The notes beneath the pieces are model-generated. The model made no database searches. It was given only the letters and a program-made list of their open reading frames with translations, and was not told the origin of the DNA. From CAZWCX01 sp964632945 (GTDB lineage Bacteria > Planctomycetota > MHYJ01 > WSZJ01 > CAZWCX01), in assembly GCA_964632945.1 (NCBI GenBank), contig CAZWCX010000092.1, positions 1-29,792 of the forward strand: 29,792 nucleotides of DNA. The letters are read 5' to 3'. A program made the translations under genes and the position numbers. This document shows, in pieces, positions 23,185-29,792 of this stretch (positions are counted from its first letter, which is position 1; every line of letters starts with the position of its first letter).

Positions 23185-25701
23185 TCAGGCGCGTCCGATC
23201 TCGGCGACGATTCCGCCCACCTCGGCCAGAAGCTCCGCGGCGAGTTCGGGCGGCACGTCGGTCTCGGCCTCGAATCCCTGGCTCCACGACAGCGAGGAGA
23301 GGGCGCGGTCGAGCAGCGGGCGGGGGAGCCGGCCGGCGGGAACGAGGTGGCGGCGAACGGCGGCGGGGACCTGCGGGTCGGGCGGGATCGGAATGCCGTG
23401 GCGGGCGAGCAGGTCGCCGAGTGCGGCGAGGATCGCCTTGCCCGATTGCGCGACGCTCTCCGCGGCGAAGCCGCCGTCGCGCAGGTGGAAGGCTGCCTGC
23501 AGCGCGCGCGTCGCCCGGGTCGCGGCGGGACGCTCCAGCGCCTGCACCAGGGCCGAGGCCATCGCGGCCATCGATCGGGCGGGGATCGGCGCCGCCGGCG
23601 CCGGGGCGATCGGCTCCGACGTCCCGCCCACGGGACGCGCGCGCGCAACGGCCGAGGCCTCCTCCCGCGCGACGTCGGTCCCCGCGGCCGGAGCGTCCAC
23701 CACTTCCGCGAGCAGATCGGCCATCCGCCCGGACAGGCTCGGCAGATCGACCTCCGCCGCGCCGTCGGCGCGGAACACCGCGTCGAAGATCTCCCGCTTC
23801 GATTCCAGCAGCCGCTCGATCCGCGACTCGATCGAGTCTTCCGCCACCAGCGTCACCACGTGCACCGTGCGCGTCTGACCGATCCGGTCGGCGCGCGCGT
23901 TCCGCTGCTCGAGCCGCGCGGGATTCCACGGCAGGTCGAGATGGATCACCACGCTCGCGGCCTGGAGGTTGAGCCCGAGCCCGCCCGACTCGGTGGACAG
24001 GAAGACGCGGCAGGTCGGGTCGGAGTGGAAGCGTTCGATCAGGTCGCCGCGCCGCGCCGCCGGCACGCCCCCGTGGAGATAGCCGTGCCCGAGCCTGCGC
24101 TTGCGAAGCAGCGTCGCGGCATGGTCGAGCATGTCGGTCCACTCGCTGAAGACGAGCGCCTTGTGTCCGCCCACCACGACCAGCTCCTCGAGGATCCGGT
24201 CCAGTTCCTCCAGTTTGGGGATCGGTCCGGGCGGACCTTTGGCCATTTCGGCGGCGTCGCAGACCCGCCGGAGCAGGGTCAGGAGCATCGTCAGCCGGCG
24301 GCGTTCGTCGTCGGAGAGCGGCCGGCGCTTCATCCGGTCGACCAATTGCGCGACCTGGGGCGAGAGTTCGTCATGAAGTGCGCGCTGCTGCGGCGTCAGC
24401 GGGACGTAGAAGCGGTTGACGATCCGCTCCGGAAGCTGCAGCCGCACCGTCTCCTTGGTGCGCCGGAGCACGATCCCGGCGATGCGGGAGCGCAGGGAAT
24501 CGAGGTTCCGGTAGCCCTGGACGTGGCCGTCCTCGTCCAGCCGATAGTACTTGTCGTGGAAGTCCCACAGCGGCCCGAGGAGGGTCGGATCGACGAACTG
24601 GCAGACCGAATAGAGTTCCTCGAGGTTGTTTTCGAGCGGCGTGCCCGAGAGCACGAAGGCGAAGCGGCAGCGCCGGCGCAGGTCCTTGACCGCGTCGGAG
24701 GTCTTGGCGCGCCAGTTCTTGATCCGCTGGGCTTCGTCGAGGATGACGATGTCCCAGTGCAGGTCGGAGTCCTGGAGAAAGCGGCGATCGCGGTAGATCT
24801 GCTCGTAGTGGGCGATGACGAACGCCTGCTCGCTGCGGTACGCCTCGTGGCGGCGGGCGGCGGTCCCGGCGACGACGGTCGGTCCGGCGGCGGCGAACCG
24901 CCGCAGCTCGAGGTCCCACTGGTGCTTCAGCGAGGCCGGGCAGACGACGAGGACGCGCCGGGCGTGGCCTTCGCGGAGCAGGAATGCGGCGGCGGCGGCG
25001 GCCTGCACGGTCTTTCCCAGGCCCATCTCATCGCCGAGGATCGCGCGTCGCCGGTCGAGCAGATGCAGGCTTCCCTCGACCTGGTACGGGTAGAGCGGCG
25101 CGGCCAGGAACGCGAACGGGTCCTCGCCCCCGCGCGCGCGCGCGCGCACCGAATCGGCGTAGCGGGCCCACGCCTCGCGTTCGCGCCGGCGCCCGAGCTC
25201 GTGGGTGACCTCGGGGGCCACGGTCAGGACGCGCGCCGGGTGCCGGGCCGCGGCTTCCAGCATGCGCTGCACTTCGGCCGGGGTCTGGCCGCGAAAGGCC
25301 CCGTCGCCGTCGAAAAACGCCTGCCGGAACGGCGTCAGCAATCCCTTCCCGTCCGCCGGGTGAAGCGCGATCGAATCCCGTCGCCGGTCGAGAAAGACGA
25401 AGGCGCGGGCGCGCCGAGGGGAGCACCGTTCCGCCAGCCGCGGGCGACGAAGGATCGTCTCGATGTGCTTGCACGTGCCCAGGCGGTTGATCCGAAAATC
25501 GGGACAGGTGCAGAGGTTCACCCGGGCCCCCGGGTCGCGAATCTCGACCTCGTAGATCCGGTCGCTGGCCGAGTGGACGCGGAACCGGTCCCCGATCGGA
25601 CCGGCGCCGAGGGGGAAGATCCGCATCGGCTCCTTGCGCGCCCGCAATTCCCGCAACTGGAGTTGGACCCCGGGGTCGGTCGAGTATTGCGGGTCGCGCA
25701 T
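23185..25701 (-). CDS. SWIM zinc-finger SNF2-family helicase
   Basis: This 838-residue bacterial Swi2/Snf2 DNA translocase (RapA/HepA-like branch) has an N-terminal SWIM zinc finger C64-x-C66 ... C77-x-H79 that may bind DNA or protein. Its ATPase has Walker A GDEMGLGKT (223-231), DEAQ in place of DEAH (322-325), SGTPLENN, and the second helicase lobe (about 511-640) with LVFSEW, LHGG, STESGGLGLNLQ and RADRIGQ. A C-terminal extension of about 190 residues is not recognised. The ATG at 25701 is chosen because GGAG lies 6 bases upstream and the promoter's -10 box overlaps the alternative ATG at 25728. A (CG)8 run at 25131-25146 encodes an Arg/Ala-rich linker. It probably remodels DNA-protein or transcription complexes. 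Confidence 0.92.
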   Translation of the reverse strand: MRDPQYSTDPGVQLQLRELRARKEPMRIFPLGAGPIGDRFRVHSASDRIYEVEIRDPGARVNLCTCPDFRINRLGTCKHIETILRRPRLAERCSPRRARAFVFLDRRRDSIALHPADGKGLLTPFRQAFFDGDGAFRGQTPAEVQRMLEAAARHPARVLTVAPEVTHELGRRREREAWARYADSVRARARGGEDPFAFLAAPLYPYQVEGSLHLLDRRRAILGDEMGLGKTVQAAAAAAFLLREGHARRVLVVCPASLKHQWDLELRRFAAAGPTVVAGTAARRHEAYRSEQAFVIAHYEQIYRDRRFLQDSDLHWDIVILDEAQRIKNWRAKTSDAVKDLRRRCRFAFVLSGTPLENNLEELYSVCQFVDPTLLGPLWDFHDKYYRLDEDGHVQGYRNLDSLRSRIAGIVLRRTKETVRLQLPERIVNRFYVPLTPQQRALHDELSPQVAQLVDRMKRRPLSDDERRRLTMLLTLLRRVCDAAEMAKGPPGPIPKLEELDRILEELVVVGGHKALVFSEWTDMLDHAATLLRKRRLGHGYLHGGVPAARRGDLIERFHSDPTCRVFLSTESGGLGLNLQAASVVIHLDLPWNPARLEQRNARADRIGQTRTVHVVTLVAEDSIESRIERLLESKREIFDAVFRADGAAEVDLPSLSGRMADLLAEVVDAPAAGTDVAREEASAVARARPVGGTSEPIAPAPAAPIPARSMAAMASALVQALERPAATRATRALQAAFHLRDGGFAAESVAQSGKAILAALGDLLARHGIPIPPDPQVPAAVRRHLVPAGRLPRPLLDRALSSLSWSQGFEAETDVPPELAAELLAEVGGIVAEIGRA
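25131..25147. repeat. (CG)8 dinucleotide run inside the SNF2 gene
   Basis: Eight CG units plus one C encode part of a V-R-A-R-A-R-G-G linker between the N-terminal region and the ATPase domain. The two-base unit would shift the frame if it slipped. Confidence 0.8.
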
Positions 25702-25726
25702 GGGCGTCTCCGTGGCGAGGCCGCCC

Positions 25727-25755
25727 ATTGAATTCCGCCTCCGCCGCGATTGCAA
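25727..25755 (-). promoter_or_regulatory. Candidate promoter of the SNF2 helicase gene
   Basis: On the minus strand TTGCAA (25755-25750) and TTCAAT (25732-25727) are separated by 17 bases. The predicted transcript would start near 25720, after the ATG at 25728, which supports the start at 25701. Confidence 0.45.
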
Positions 25756-25843
25756 GCGAAACGGGTGCGCGCCGGCCCCCGGGAGACGGCGCGGGAAGCG
25801 GCGGGCGGCGAGCGCGCTGCGCCCGATCGTTCGGAGTGCCGCG

Positions 25844-26719
25844 TCAGGAGGCCAGGGGAGGGGGGGCAGCCCCCACCGGGCGCACGGTGCGGAACCCGTG
25901 CCAGGGCGCTCGGCTCGCCGGCGGCCAATGGAGACGGTACGTGGTGCCGAGCACTTCGTAGGCCGACTCCCGGGTCTCGAATCCGCCCCCCCGGTCGCAG
26001 CACTCCCCGGTGTCGTGCAGCTCGCCTCGCGCGGCTTCCAGAAGATCCGCATCGCAGCGCGGATTCTCCAGAATGCCGTGGCCCGCGCACCAGCGATAGA
26101 AGCGCGGCTCGTAGCGATCGAGGCACCAATTGTTCACGTTCCCGGCGAGGTCGCGCACCCCCTCCGGCGTCGCACCCTCGGGGTACGCGCCCACCGGCGA
26201 GGGCATCCCGATCCGTCCGTCATAGTTGCAGCGCCGTCGCGTCGGCAGCGCCTCGCCCCAGGGAAAAGGGCGCCCCGCGGGGCCCTTCGCGACGTACTCC
26301 CACTCCGCCTCGGTCGGCAACCGCTTCCCGGCCCAGCGGCAGTAGGCATCCGCTTCCCACCAGCTCACCCCCGCCACGGGCAAATGAACATCCTCCCATC
26401 CGGGCGTGCGCCAGCAGCCGGGCTCCACGATCGACTCCGCCTCGCGCCAGGCCCATCCCTGCGGGTGCCAGAAATGCGGATGCTCGTACCCGCCGGCATC
26501 CAGAAAGCGCGCGTACCGCTCCCGCGTCACGGGATCGCGGTCGATCCAGAAGGCGTCGAGCAGGACCTCGTGATCGGGGTGATTGTCGGTGTGCAGAAAG
26601 AAATCGATCCGGGTCGCCCCCATGCGAAACCGTCCGGCGGGGAATCGGATCATCTCCGCGCCGTCCGCGCGGTCGAGGAAGGCATCGCCCCGGGATTCAA
26701 GCGGGAGAGGAACGTCCAT
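25844..26719 (-). CDS. SUMF1/FGE-sulfatase-domain protein lacking the catalytic cysteines
   Basis: This 291-residue protein has the formylglycine-generating-enzyme fold (C-type-lectin-like): MIRFPAGRFRMG, WIDRDPVTRERYARFL, the hallmark RLPTEAEWEYVAKG (133-146), then GVRDLAGNVNNWC and DRGGGF. True FGE has two copper-binding cysteines in the last segment (Y-R-x-x-C and G-F-R-C). Here the equivalents are TYRLHW and HGFRTV, with no Cys, so sulfatase activation is unlikely. Related family branches include EgtB-like and PvdO-like proteins and uncharacterised metal-binding members. The ATG at 26719 gives family-like length but has no Shine-Dalgarno; a TACGCT box 6 bases away suggests a leaderless transcript. 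It is divergent from the sigma-factor fusion. No sulfatase gene is in the window. Confidence 0.85.
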   Translation of the reverse strand: MDVPLPLESRGDAFLDRADGAEMIRFPAGRFRMGATRIDFFLHTDNHPDHEVLLDAFWIDRDPVTRERYARFLDAGGYEHPHFWHPQGWAWREAESIVEPGCWRTPGWEDVHLPVAGVSWWEADAYCRWAGKRLPTEAEWEYVAKGPAGRPFPWGEALPTRRRCNYDGRIGMPSPVGAYPEGATPEGVRDLAGNVNNWCLDRYEPRFYRWCAGHGILENPRCDADLLEAARGELHDTGECCDRGGGFETRESAYEVLGTTYRLHWPPASRAPWHGFRTVRPVGAAPPPLAS

Positions 26720-26725
26720 GGTCGC

Positions 26726-26755
26726 AGCGTAGCATGCCCCCGAGCGCTCGCACAA
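26726..26755 (-). promoter_or_regulatory. Candidate leaderless promoter of the FGE-like gene
   Basis: On the minus strand TTGTGC (26755-26750) and TACGCT (26731-26726) are 18 bases apart, and the -10 ends 6 bases before the ATG. Transcription would begin at about the start codon, and no ribosome-binding site is present. Confidence 0.35.
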
Positions 26756-26788
26756 GCCGGTCGGTCCGATCGGAATCGGGGGTGTCGG

Positions 26789-26817
26789 TTGAAGTTGGGG
26801 CATTCGTACGGTATCTT
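26789..26817 (+). promoter_or_regulatory. Candidate promoter of the sigma-factor fusion gene
   Basis: TTGAAG (26789-26794) and TATCTT (26812-26817) are 17 bases apart, leaving a leader of about 90 bases before the ATG at 26916. Confidence 0.5.
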
Positions 26818-26915
26818 CGGGAATTCCGCGAAGAAACCCTCCGCCGGCGGCATAGAACTCCTGGAACGCCCGGTGCGGCCGGGCCCCACCGGAACACGTA
26901 CGGTTCGGAGGAGTC

Positions 26916-29057
26916 ATGCACGATCGAGACGAGACCCTGGCGGCGCTGCTGTCGCCGCAGGCGGGCGGCGAGGCCTGGACGGACTTCTTCCAACGCCATC
27001 AGGCGACGGTCTTTCGCACCTGCTACGGCGTCCTGCGGCGCCGCGACCTCGCGGAGGATGCCGCACAGGAGACGTTCCTCACCGTCCTGGAGCGACGGCA
27101 GGGCTTGCAGCCGGAGCGCAACGTCCGGGGTTGGCTCCACCGCGTCGCCGTGAACGCCGCCCTGCAGGTGATGCGGTCGGAGCGGCGTCGGCATCGCCGG
27201 GACCGGGCGGCCGGGCTGGAGCGGTGCGGAGGATCCGGGGCGCAGCCGGACGGAGACGCCCTGGCCGCCGCCGACCGGCCCGTCGTCCGCCGTCACGTGG
27301 AATCGCTCCCCGCCCGCTGGCGCTTGCCGGTCCTGCTCCGCCACGAGGAAGGTCTGTCGTACGCGGAAATCGCGGCCGCGCTCGGCATTCCCGAAGGGAC
27401 CGTCGCGTCCCGCCTGAACGAGGGACTGGCGCGGCTGCGCGCTTCGCTCGGGGCCTCCGGACTGGCCTTGGCGATCGTGGACGTGGAGCGCGCGATCGGA
27501 CTCCTGCCTCCGCACCCGGTGCCGGACTCGCTGATCGCCGCGCTGGACGGGATGGCGCGAGGGAGCGCCTCGTCCGCCCCCGCGGGCGCGCCGACCGCCG
27601 GCCTTCCCCCATCGGGCCTCGCCCCCTCCCCGGCCGGAGCGAAAGCGGTCGCCGTGGCGATGCTCCTGGCGGCCATTCTGGGCGTCGGCTTCGGCATCTC
27701 CCGCTCGCGCGAATGGGGCCTCCCCGCCGCCCGCCCGCGGGCGGAGCTTCGGCCCGGGACGCCGGGTACGGCGAGTCCGTCCCCCCTCGCAGGTTCCGGA
27801 ATCGAGGTCGTCCCGGTCGCGTCCGAGCCGGGGACCGCGATCGTCGCGGCCGATCCCGCGCGCGTCGCCGATCCTGCCGGTGCGGCCCAGCCGGAGGCCT
27901 TCGTCTTCCGCGGCCGGATCGTCGACGAGCGGACCGGCATGCCGGTTCGAAACGCCGCGATTCGATGGACGTGCGGGGAGAACATCCGCAGAATCCTGTC
28001 GCGCACCACCGTATCGGGAAGCGACGGACGCTTCCGGCTCGAAGACCTGCCGTCCGAGAAGGGCATCCTCTTTGCGGTCGTGGCGGAGGACTATGCCGAA
28101 CGATCCTTCTCCATTCCGGACGATTCGGTGCGCGAGGAGCGCGACCATGCGCTCGAGCCCGGTTGGCAGGCGGTGCTCCGGCTCCGAGATCCCTCGGGGA
28201 CCCCGGTCGATCGCGGCCTCTCCTTTCGCATCGACCCGGACGGCAAAGGCTGGCGCATGTGGGAGCGCTTGCGGCACGAGACGACCGGGGAATTCCGTTT
28301 CGAAGGGTTGTCCCCGAGCCTGCAGTCCCCGTCCGTCTGCCGAATCCAGGTGCAGCATGCGGAACGCCGGCCGGTGATCGTGGACGGATGGGACGTGCGC
28401 CTGAATCCCTCCACGCGGCGGGCCGAAGTCGAGGTGATTCTGGACTCGGGCGGGCAAATCCGGGGGTTCCTGCGCAGCCCGTCCGGCCTGCGACTCGCCG
28501 GCGCGGTCGTGTCCGCGTGGCGGGCCGACCGGGAGGATCCGCTGTCGATGCGCCAGGTCACCGCGGACGAGCAGGGACGATATCGTCTTGCGGGACTGAC
28601 CGCCGGCCCCTGGTGCCTGCACGTCCGCGGTGCGGGATGCGTCCTGGGTGAGGCCGCGCGGGTCGACGTCGAGGAAGGCGCGGACATCGATCTCCCGCTC
28701 GAAGTTCCCCTCGGCGGAGTGATCGAGGGCGTCCTCGTGGACGAACGAGGCGAGCCGCTCCCCGGCGTCGGGATCGGCCCGATCGTGCAGGAAGGGTATC
28801 CGGGGCCGGGGTCCGGGGTCTTCCGTGGGCTGGTGAACACCAATGCGCAGGGACGTTTCCGGACGGACGGACTGCCGTTGGACCTGGTGTACCGGATTCG
28901 CTGCGACTCGCATGCGCTTCGGCTGGACTCCCTGCGCGCCACCCCGGAGGGATTCGAGGTTCGCCTGACCGGGTGGCGCCGGGACCCCTGGGATCCGTCC
29001 AGCGTGCGGGAGGCGATGACGGAATTGCCGCTGGCGGAGGGGATCCGGTTCCGGTGA
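26916..29057 (+). CDS. ECF sigma factor fused to a transmembrane helix and carboxypeptidase-regulatory-like domains
   Basis: A 713-residue fusion. Residues about 20-90 form sigma region 2 (DLAEDAAQETFLTVL, then NVRGWLHRVAVNAAL), and about 122-178 form sigma region 4 (LPARWRLPVLLRHEEGLSYAEIAAALGIPEGTVASRL). A Pro/Ala-rich linker (200-240) leads to one membrane helix (about 242-261). Beyond it lie at least three beta-sandwich repeats resembling CarboxypepD_reg domains: about 332-400 (GRIVDERTGMPV...GSDGRFRLEDLP), 512-590 (GFLRSPSGLRLAGA...DEQGRYRLAGL) and 610-690 (GVLVDERGEPLPGVGI...NAQGRFRTDGLP). The sigma part would be tethered to the inner membrane with the repeats outside, so it may sense envelope signals directly. 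No separate anti-sigma gene is adjacent. GGAGGAG precedes the ATG. There is no sign of a frameshift at the junctions. Confidence 0.88.
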   Translation: MHDRDETLAALLSPQAGGEAWTDFFQRHQATVFRTCYGVLRRRDLAEDAAQETFLTVLERRQGLQPERNVRGWLHRVAVNAALQVMRSERRRHRRDRAAGLERCGGSGAQPDGDALAAADRPVVRRHVESLPARWRLPVLLRHEEGLSYAEIAAALGIPEGTVASRLNEGLARLRASLGASGLALAIVDVERAIGLLPPHPVPDSLIAALDGMARGSASSAPAGAPTAGLPPSGLAPSPAGAKAVAVAMLLAAILGVGFGISRSREWGLPAARPRAELRPGTPGTASPSPLAGSGIEVVPVASEPGTAIVAADPARVADPAGAAQPEAFVFRGRIVDERTGMPVRNAAIRWTCGENIRRILSRTTVSGSDGRFRLEDLPSEKGILFAVVAEDYAERSFSIPDDSVREERDHALEPGWQAVLRLRDPSGTPVDRGLSFRIDPDGKGWRMWERLRHETTGEFRFEGLSPSLQSPSVCRIQVQHAERRPVIVDGWDVRLNPSTRRAEVEVILDSGGQIRGFLRSPSGLRLAGAVVSAWRADREDPLSMRQVTADEQGRYRLAGLTAGPWCLHVRGAGCVLGEAARVDVEEGADIDLPLEVPLGGVIEGVLVDERGEPLPGVGIGPIVQEGYPGPGSGVFRGLVNTNAQGRFRTDGLPLDLVYRIRCDSHALRLDSLRATPEGFEVRLTGWRRDPWDPSSVREAMTELPLAEGIRFR

Positions 29058-29080
29058 CGCTCACCCCCGCCCTCGAGTCG

Positions 29081-29111
29081 GGCCGTCCCCGGCCGGACCG
29101 ACCGGACGGCC
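29081..29111 (+). terminator. Hairpin downstream of the sigma-factor fusion
   Basis: GGCCGTCC (29081-29088) is an exact inverted repeat of GGACGGCC (29104-29111) with a 15-base loop, 24 bases after the stop codon. It has no U-tract. Confidence 0.3.
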
Positions 29112-29194
29112 GGCTGCGGCGGCGGCGCGAGACGGGTTTCCCCTTTCCCGAGCGGGGCGCGACCCTGGACCGGTTCGTTGCGGAGTCACCGATC

Positions 29195-29632
29195 ATGGCC
29201 CGACGCTCCCGCCCCGACCGGCGATCGACCGGACTGCCGGACCACATTCCCGATCGACCCCGCGTCCTCTTCGTCGGAATCAACCCCGGACTGCGTTCGG
29301 CGGCCGTCGGCCACCACTTCGCGGGGCACGGGAACCGCTTCTGGAGCCTGTTCTACGAAGGCGGCATGGTGCCGGAGCGGTTGGGATGGGCGGACGATGT
29401 CCGCCTGCCCGAGTTCGGCTTCGGCATCACCAACCTGTGTGCGCGTCCGATCGCCCGCGGTCGCGCCGGAGTCGAACATCCCGACCGCGACGGTGAGACT
29501 GCACGCCCCTCTTTCCGGTCGGAGCCGAACCGGCCCGTGCCGCCGCACATCCCTGCGGCGTCCTCGCGACCCGCAACTGCGCGGGCGGAAGGTCTCTTCT
29601 CCCGCGGTATCAAGTTATGCTCACGCAAGTAA
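29195..29632 (+). pseudogene. mug: Truncated mismatch-specific uracil/thymine-DNA glycosylase (Mug-like)
   Basis: The first 85 or so of 145 residues match the Mug/TDG family: RVLFVGINPGLRSAAVGHHFAGHGNRFW contains the catalytic GINPG (28-32), followed by FYEGGMVPERL and FGFGITNLCARP. Family members then continue for about 80 more residues with the K-x-Y-x-P-x-x-x-x-x-L-G-K segment and a second active-site motif, NPSG. Here homology stops near 29453, and the frame continues as Arg/Pro-rich sequence with none of these to the TAA at 29630. No other frame restores the missing part within the window. The gene is therefore probably broken, although a sequence join is possible. The ATG at 29195 has GGAG 9 bases upstream. 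An active enzyme would excise U or T from G mismatches. Confidence 0.7.
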
Positions 29633-29792
29633 TCCCGATGCGGAATTTGCGCCCACGTTCTCAGTTTTGTTTTCGGACCGGCGCAGTGCTTCTCAAGTCG
29701 TGGACCGGTTGGGGATTGCGATGCAGCCGGCGCTTTCCGCCCGCCGCGGAATTCCCGCCGGCGCCTTCGGCCGATTCGTTCCCCCGGACGCA
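29633..29792. other. Window end, no gene recognised, locally lower GC
   Basis: From about 29610 to 29690 the sequence has more A and T than elsewhere (for example TTCTCAGTTTTGTTTTC), the sort of composition seen at regulatory regions here. A short frame opens at an ATG at 29721 and runs off the end (24 codons), but it has no recognisable motif and only a weak ribosome-binding site. Confidence 0.4.

Noticed and set aside
23347..25731. Nearly 800-codon plus-strand open frame opposite the SNF2 gene
   Set aside because: Its composition is Arg/Gly/Asp/His-rich with no domain, and it mirrors the helicase codons on the other strand.
26697..28913. Long minus-strand open frame opposite the sigma-factor fusion
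   Set aside because: It has no recognisable domain; the plus strand encodes unmistakable sigma regions and repeated beta-domains.
29721..29792. New gene starting at the ATG at 29721 and running off the window
   Set aside because: It has only 24 codons, no motif and a weak ribosome-binding site, which is not enough to call.
1..29792. Mobile element, phage defence island, CRISPR array or secondary-metabolite cluster
   Set aside because: No transposase, integrase, inverted-repeat element, cas gene, regular repeat array, or PKS/NRPS module was seen. The SNF2 helicase alone does not make a defence system without partner nucleases or methyltransferases.

Overview
The window is a gene-dense, very GC-rich stretch of a bacterial chromosome, with third codon positions almost all G or C, short intergenic gaps and frequent start/stop overlaps. 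No tRNA, rRNA, CRISPR array, integrase or transposase was seen. Several features suggest a Planctomycetota-like or similar large-genome Gram-negative lineage: an ECF sigma factor fused to a membrane anchor and carboxypeptidase-regulatory-like repeats, an FHA/Ser-Thr kinase beside a PilB/GspE ATPase, an FGE-like protein, an FtsX-type ABC/HlyD exporter, and an inactive-transglutaminase/7TM protein paired with a RimK-like ligase. This placement is inference only; no phylogenetic marker gene is present.

Layout. 1-1032: the 5' end of a response regulator (-), an orphan C-terminal scrap of a zinc/quinone-type alcohol dehydrogenase (-), and a YfbM-like DUF1877 protein (-). 1259-1786: a ferritin (-), divergent from 1974-6097, a tightly overlapping biotin operon bioB-bioF-bioD-bioA (+). 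6158-10523: a three-gene exporter operon read on the minus strand as ABC ATPase, double-FtsX permease, HlyD adaptor. 10742-13908: an FHA-kinase then a PilB/GspE-like ATPase (-), driven by the best sigma-70-like promoter in the window, back to back with tex (+, 14091-16445). 16678-19153: the inactive transglutaminase/7TM protein and an alpha-L-glutamate-ligase-like ATP-grasp enzyme (+), facing a GNAT/FemAB-like protein (-). 20496-23117: a crotonase and a serine beta-lactamase-like lipoprotein (+). 23185-25701: a SWIM/SNF2 helicase (-). 25844-26719: an FGE-like protein (-), divergent from the sigma-factor fusion (26916-29057, +). The window ends in a truncated mug gene (29195-29632) and 160 bases with no recognisable gene.

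How the genes work together. BioF, BioA, BioD and BioB together convert pimeloyl thioester to biotin; no gene for making the pimeloyl precursor is in the window. The ABC/permease/HlyD set should form one periplasm-spanning exporter, with its outer-membrane channel encoded elsewhere. The kinase and the secretion/pilus ATPase are probably one transcription unit, which suggests phospho-control of a type II/IV machine. The 7TM/ATP-grasp pair belongs to a known but poorly understood amidoligase context.

The most unusual items are the sigma-TM-beta-domain fusion, the out-of-frame overlap at the 7TM/ligase junction, two apparently leaderless promoters, and the two gene remnants near the window ends.
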